In this document: piece after piece, positions 32,096 to 33,195 of the stretch
How the letters are laid out: each line of letters starts with the position of its first letter
Numbering within the stretch: the first letter of the stretch is position 1
DNA from: Kineosporia sp. A_224
Lineage (GTDB): Bacteria; Actinomycetota; Actinomycetes; Actinomycetales; Kineosporiaceae
Assembly (NCBI RefSeq): GCF_002198655.1
Contig: NZ_MWLN01000223.1
Location: 1 to 33,195 of the forward strand
Direction of reading: 5' to 3'
Length of the DNA stretch: 33,195 nt
Translations under genes and position numbers: made by a program
The notes under the pieces: generated by a model
Told to the model about the DNA's origin: nothing
The model's database searches: none
Seen by the model: only the letters and a program-made list of their open reading frames with translations

Positions 32096-33067
32096 TCAGC
32101 CGGCGAGGCCTTCCGCCGGGAGCGCCTCGGTGGACTGCGGTGCCCGCGCCGACTCGGCGAGCACGATCCCGGCGAGGACGACGGCCCCGCCGACGATCTG
32201 CACCGTCGTCAGGGTCTCGCCGATGGCGGCCCAGGCGACGAGGCCGGCGAGCGGCGGCTCGGCGGTGCCGACGAGGCCGACCCGGGTGGCGCCGATCCGG
32301 GTCAGCGCGGTGAGCACGAGGGCGAACGGCACGAGGGTGCCGAGCACGACGACCCAGCCGACGAGCAACCACGTCGGGACGAGCGGTCCGGTGCCGCCGC
32401 CGCGCAGGCCGACGTCGACCCCGAGCTGGGCGAAGGGGTAGGTCCACCAGGGCTGGAGCAGGGCCCAGAAGACGGCCGCCGCGGCGAAGCTCCAGGCCGC
32501 CAGCGACCAGGGGTCCCGCCGGGCCAGGCCACGCTCGCCGAGCAGGTAGTACGCCGCCAGCGCCACTGCGGCGAGGCTCGCGGCCGTCACGCCGACGGCG
32601 TCGAGCGTGAGCCCCGCCCACACCTGGGCGACGAGGGCCAGTCCGGCGAGGGTCAGGACGAGCGCGACCCAGATCCGGCGGCGGACCGGCTCCTTGCGTA
32701 CGTAGCGCACCCACAGCGCGATGAGCAGGGGGGCGGTGAACTCGATGAGCAGGCTGATGCTCACCGGCATCCGGGTCATGGCCACGAGGTAGAGCCACTG
32801 CACGAGGGCGAGCCCGACGACGCCGTAGACGCAGACGAACCCGAGCTCGCGCCTCCCGATCCGCAGCGACCCCGGACGCCGCCACGTCGCGATGACCGCG
32901 AAGAGCAGGGCGGCGCCGAGGCAGCGGATCTCGACGAGCCGCAGCGACGAGAGCCCGGTGGCCATGACGAGCTTGCTCACGGTGCCGTTGACCGAGAACA
33001 GCGTCGCGGCGAGCAGGACGTACCCGACTCCGACCCACGAACGCGCCCGGTCATGGGACGAATTCAC
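32096..33067 (-). CDS. EamA/RhaT family transporter (DMT superfamily)
   Basis: The 323-residue protein has ten predicted membrane helices in two EamA repeats (about residues 12-145 and 155-305). Signature pieces are LLAATLFSVNGTVSKL in helix 1, PVSISLLIEFTAPLL in helix 4, and GLVGTAEPPLAGLVAWAAIGE in helix 9. DMT exporters of this kind move amino acids, sugars or other metabolites; the substrate is not predictable. The start is GTG 33067, with a weak ribosome binding site. Its first 11 bases and the upstream 31 bases recur inverted at the end of the window. Residues after 305 form a short Ala/Pro-rich tail. Confidence 0.9.
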   Translation of the reverse strand: MNSSHDRARSWVGVGYVLLAATLFSVNGTVSKLVMATGLSSLRLVEIRCLGAALLFAVIATWRRPGSLRIGRRELGFVCVYGVVGLALVQWLYLVAMTRMPVSISLLIEFTAPLLIALWVRYVRKEPVRRRIWVALVLTLAGLALVAQVWAGLTLDAVGVTAASLAAVALAAYYLLGERGLARRDPWSLAAWSFAAAAVFWALLQPWWTYPFAQLGVDVGLRGGGTGPLVPTWLLVGWVVVLGTLVPFALVLTALTRIGATRVGLVGTAEPPLAGLVAWAAIGETLTTVQIVGGAVVLAGIVLAESARAPQSTEALPAEGLAG

Positions 33068-33195
33068 GGACGGAGCGTAGGGGCTGGACGCGCCGCAGGT
33101 CGCCGTCCGACCACGTGTCGGACGACGACCTGCGTACCGCTCTACGGCTGGGGCTGCGGCGCGTCCAGCCCCTACGCTCCGTCCGTGAATTCGTC
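33057..33195. repeat. 42-bp perfect inverted repeat with nested hairpin at the window end
   Basis: Bases 33057-33098 and 33154-33195 are perfect reverse complements. Between them lies a second dyad, 33095-33111 and 33117-33133, pairing 16 of 17 bases around a 5-nt loop. The left arm contains the GTG start of the transporter and its upstream region. The right arm therefore repeats a GTG (33185-33187) followed by the same first codons on the plus strand, cut by the window end. It is either a true inverted duplication opening a second copy, or a fold-back artefact at a sequence end. Confidence 0.8.

Noticed and set aside
1-33195. tRNA, rRNA, insertion sequence, integrase or att site
   Set aside because: No cloverleaf-like segment, transposase motif or flanking direct repeat was found in the gaps on either strand by eye.

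Overview
The window is very GC-rich, almost every codon ends in G or C, GTG starts are common, and genes overlap by GTGA/ATGA. It carries a CsoR copper switch, a DUF2630 protein and WXG100/FtsK-FHA type VII secretion parts. Together these point to a high-GC actinobacterium; I cannot place it to genus. Most of it is ordinary chromosome. The accessory part is roughly 15.1-30.0 kb.

Left part (1-11.9 kb). The window opens in the C-terminus of a tandem Ig/cadherin-like secreted protein. It converges on a leftward, translationally coupled trio: a polytopic membrane protein, a CPBP intramembrane protease and a bitopic membrane protein. Divergent from these is a 5-oxoprolinase operon, pxpA-GNAT-pxpB-pxpC, with an acetyltransferase lodged inside it. 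Next come a membrane-anchored protein that may have a LolA-like fold, a tiny two-TM protein, a DUF3592 protein, a PAS-GGDEF diguanylate cyclase, a CrtY/CrtL-type lycopene cyclase, a repeat-rich intergenic patch and a VOC-fold protein.

Copper island (12-15 kb). csoR, copZ and copA form a leftward operon behind a recognisable CsoR operator (14948-14964). CsoR would release it on Cu(I), CopZ would pass copper on, and CopA would export it.

Type VII secretion / polymorphic toxin region (15.1-30.0 kb). A 1451-residue FHA-TM-FtsK ATPase (EssC/EccC-like) is coupled to a DUF4291 protein. A leftward operon then encodes a small helical ESX-like protein, an unknown 230-residue protein, a divergent WXG100 protein, a 1556-residue RHS/YD-repeat toxin with a T7SS-type N-terminus and a ~100-residue variable C-terminus, and a 259-residue protein coupled by ATGA that is the best immunity candidate. 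Beyond it lie frameshifted gene remnants, as expected where toxin/immunity cassettes have turned over. A receptor-type Ser/Thr kinase is transcribed divergently from this operon; its phospho-targets could be read by the FHA domain of the ATPase. The membrane-channel genes of a full T7SS (EccB/D/E, MycP or EsaA/EssA/EssB) are not in the window.

Right part (30.0-33.2 kb). This holds a DUF2630 protein, purB, an EamA transporter, two copies of a 61-bp palindromic repeat, and at the very end a 42-bp perfect inverted repeat that mirrors the start of the transporter gene. No rRNA, tRNA, CRISPR array or insertion sequence was found.
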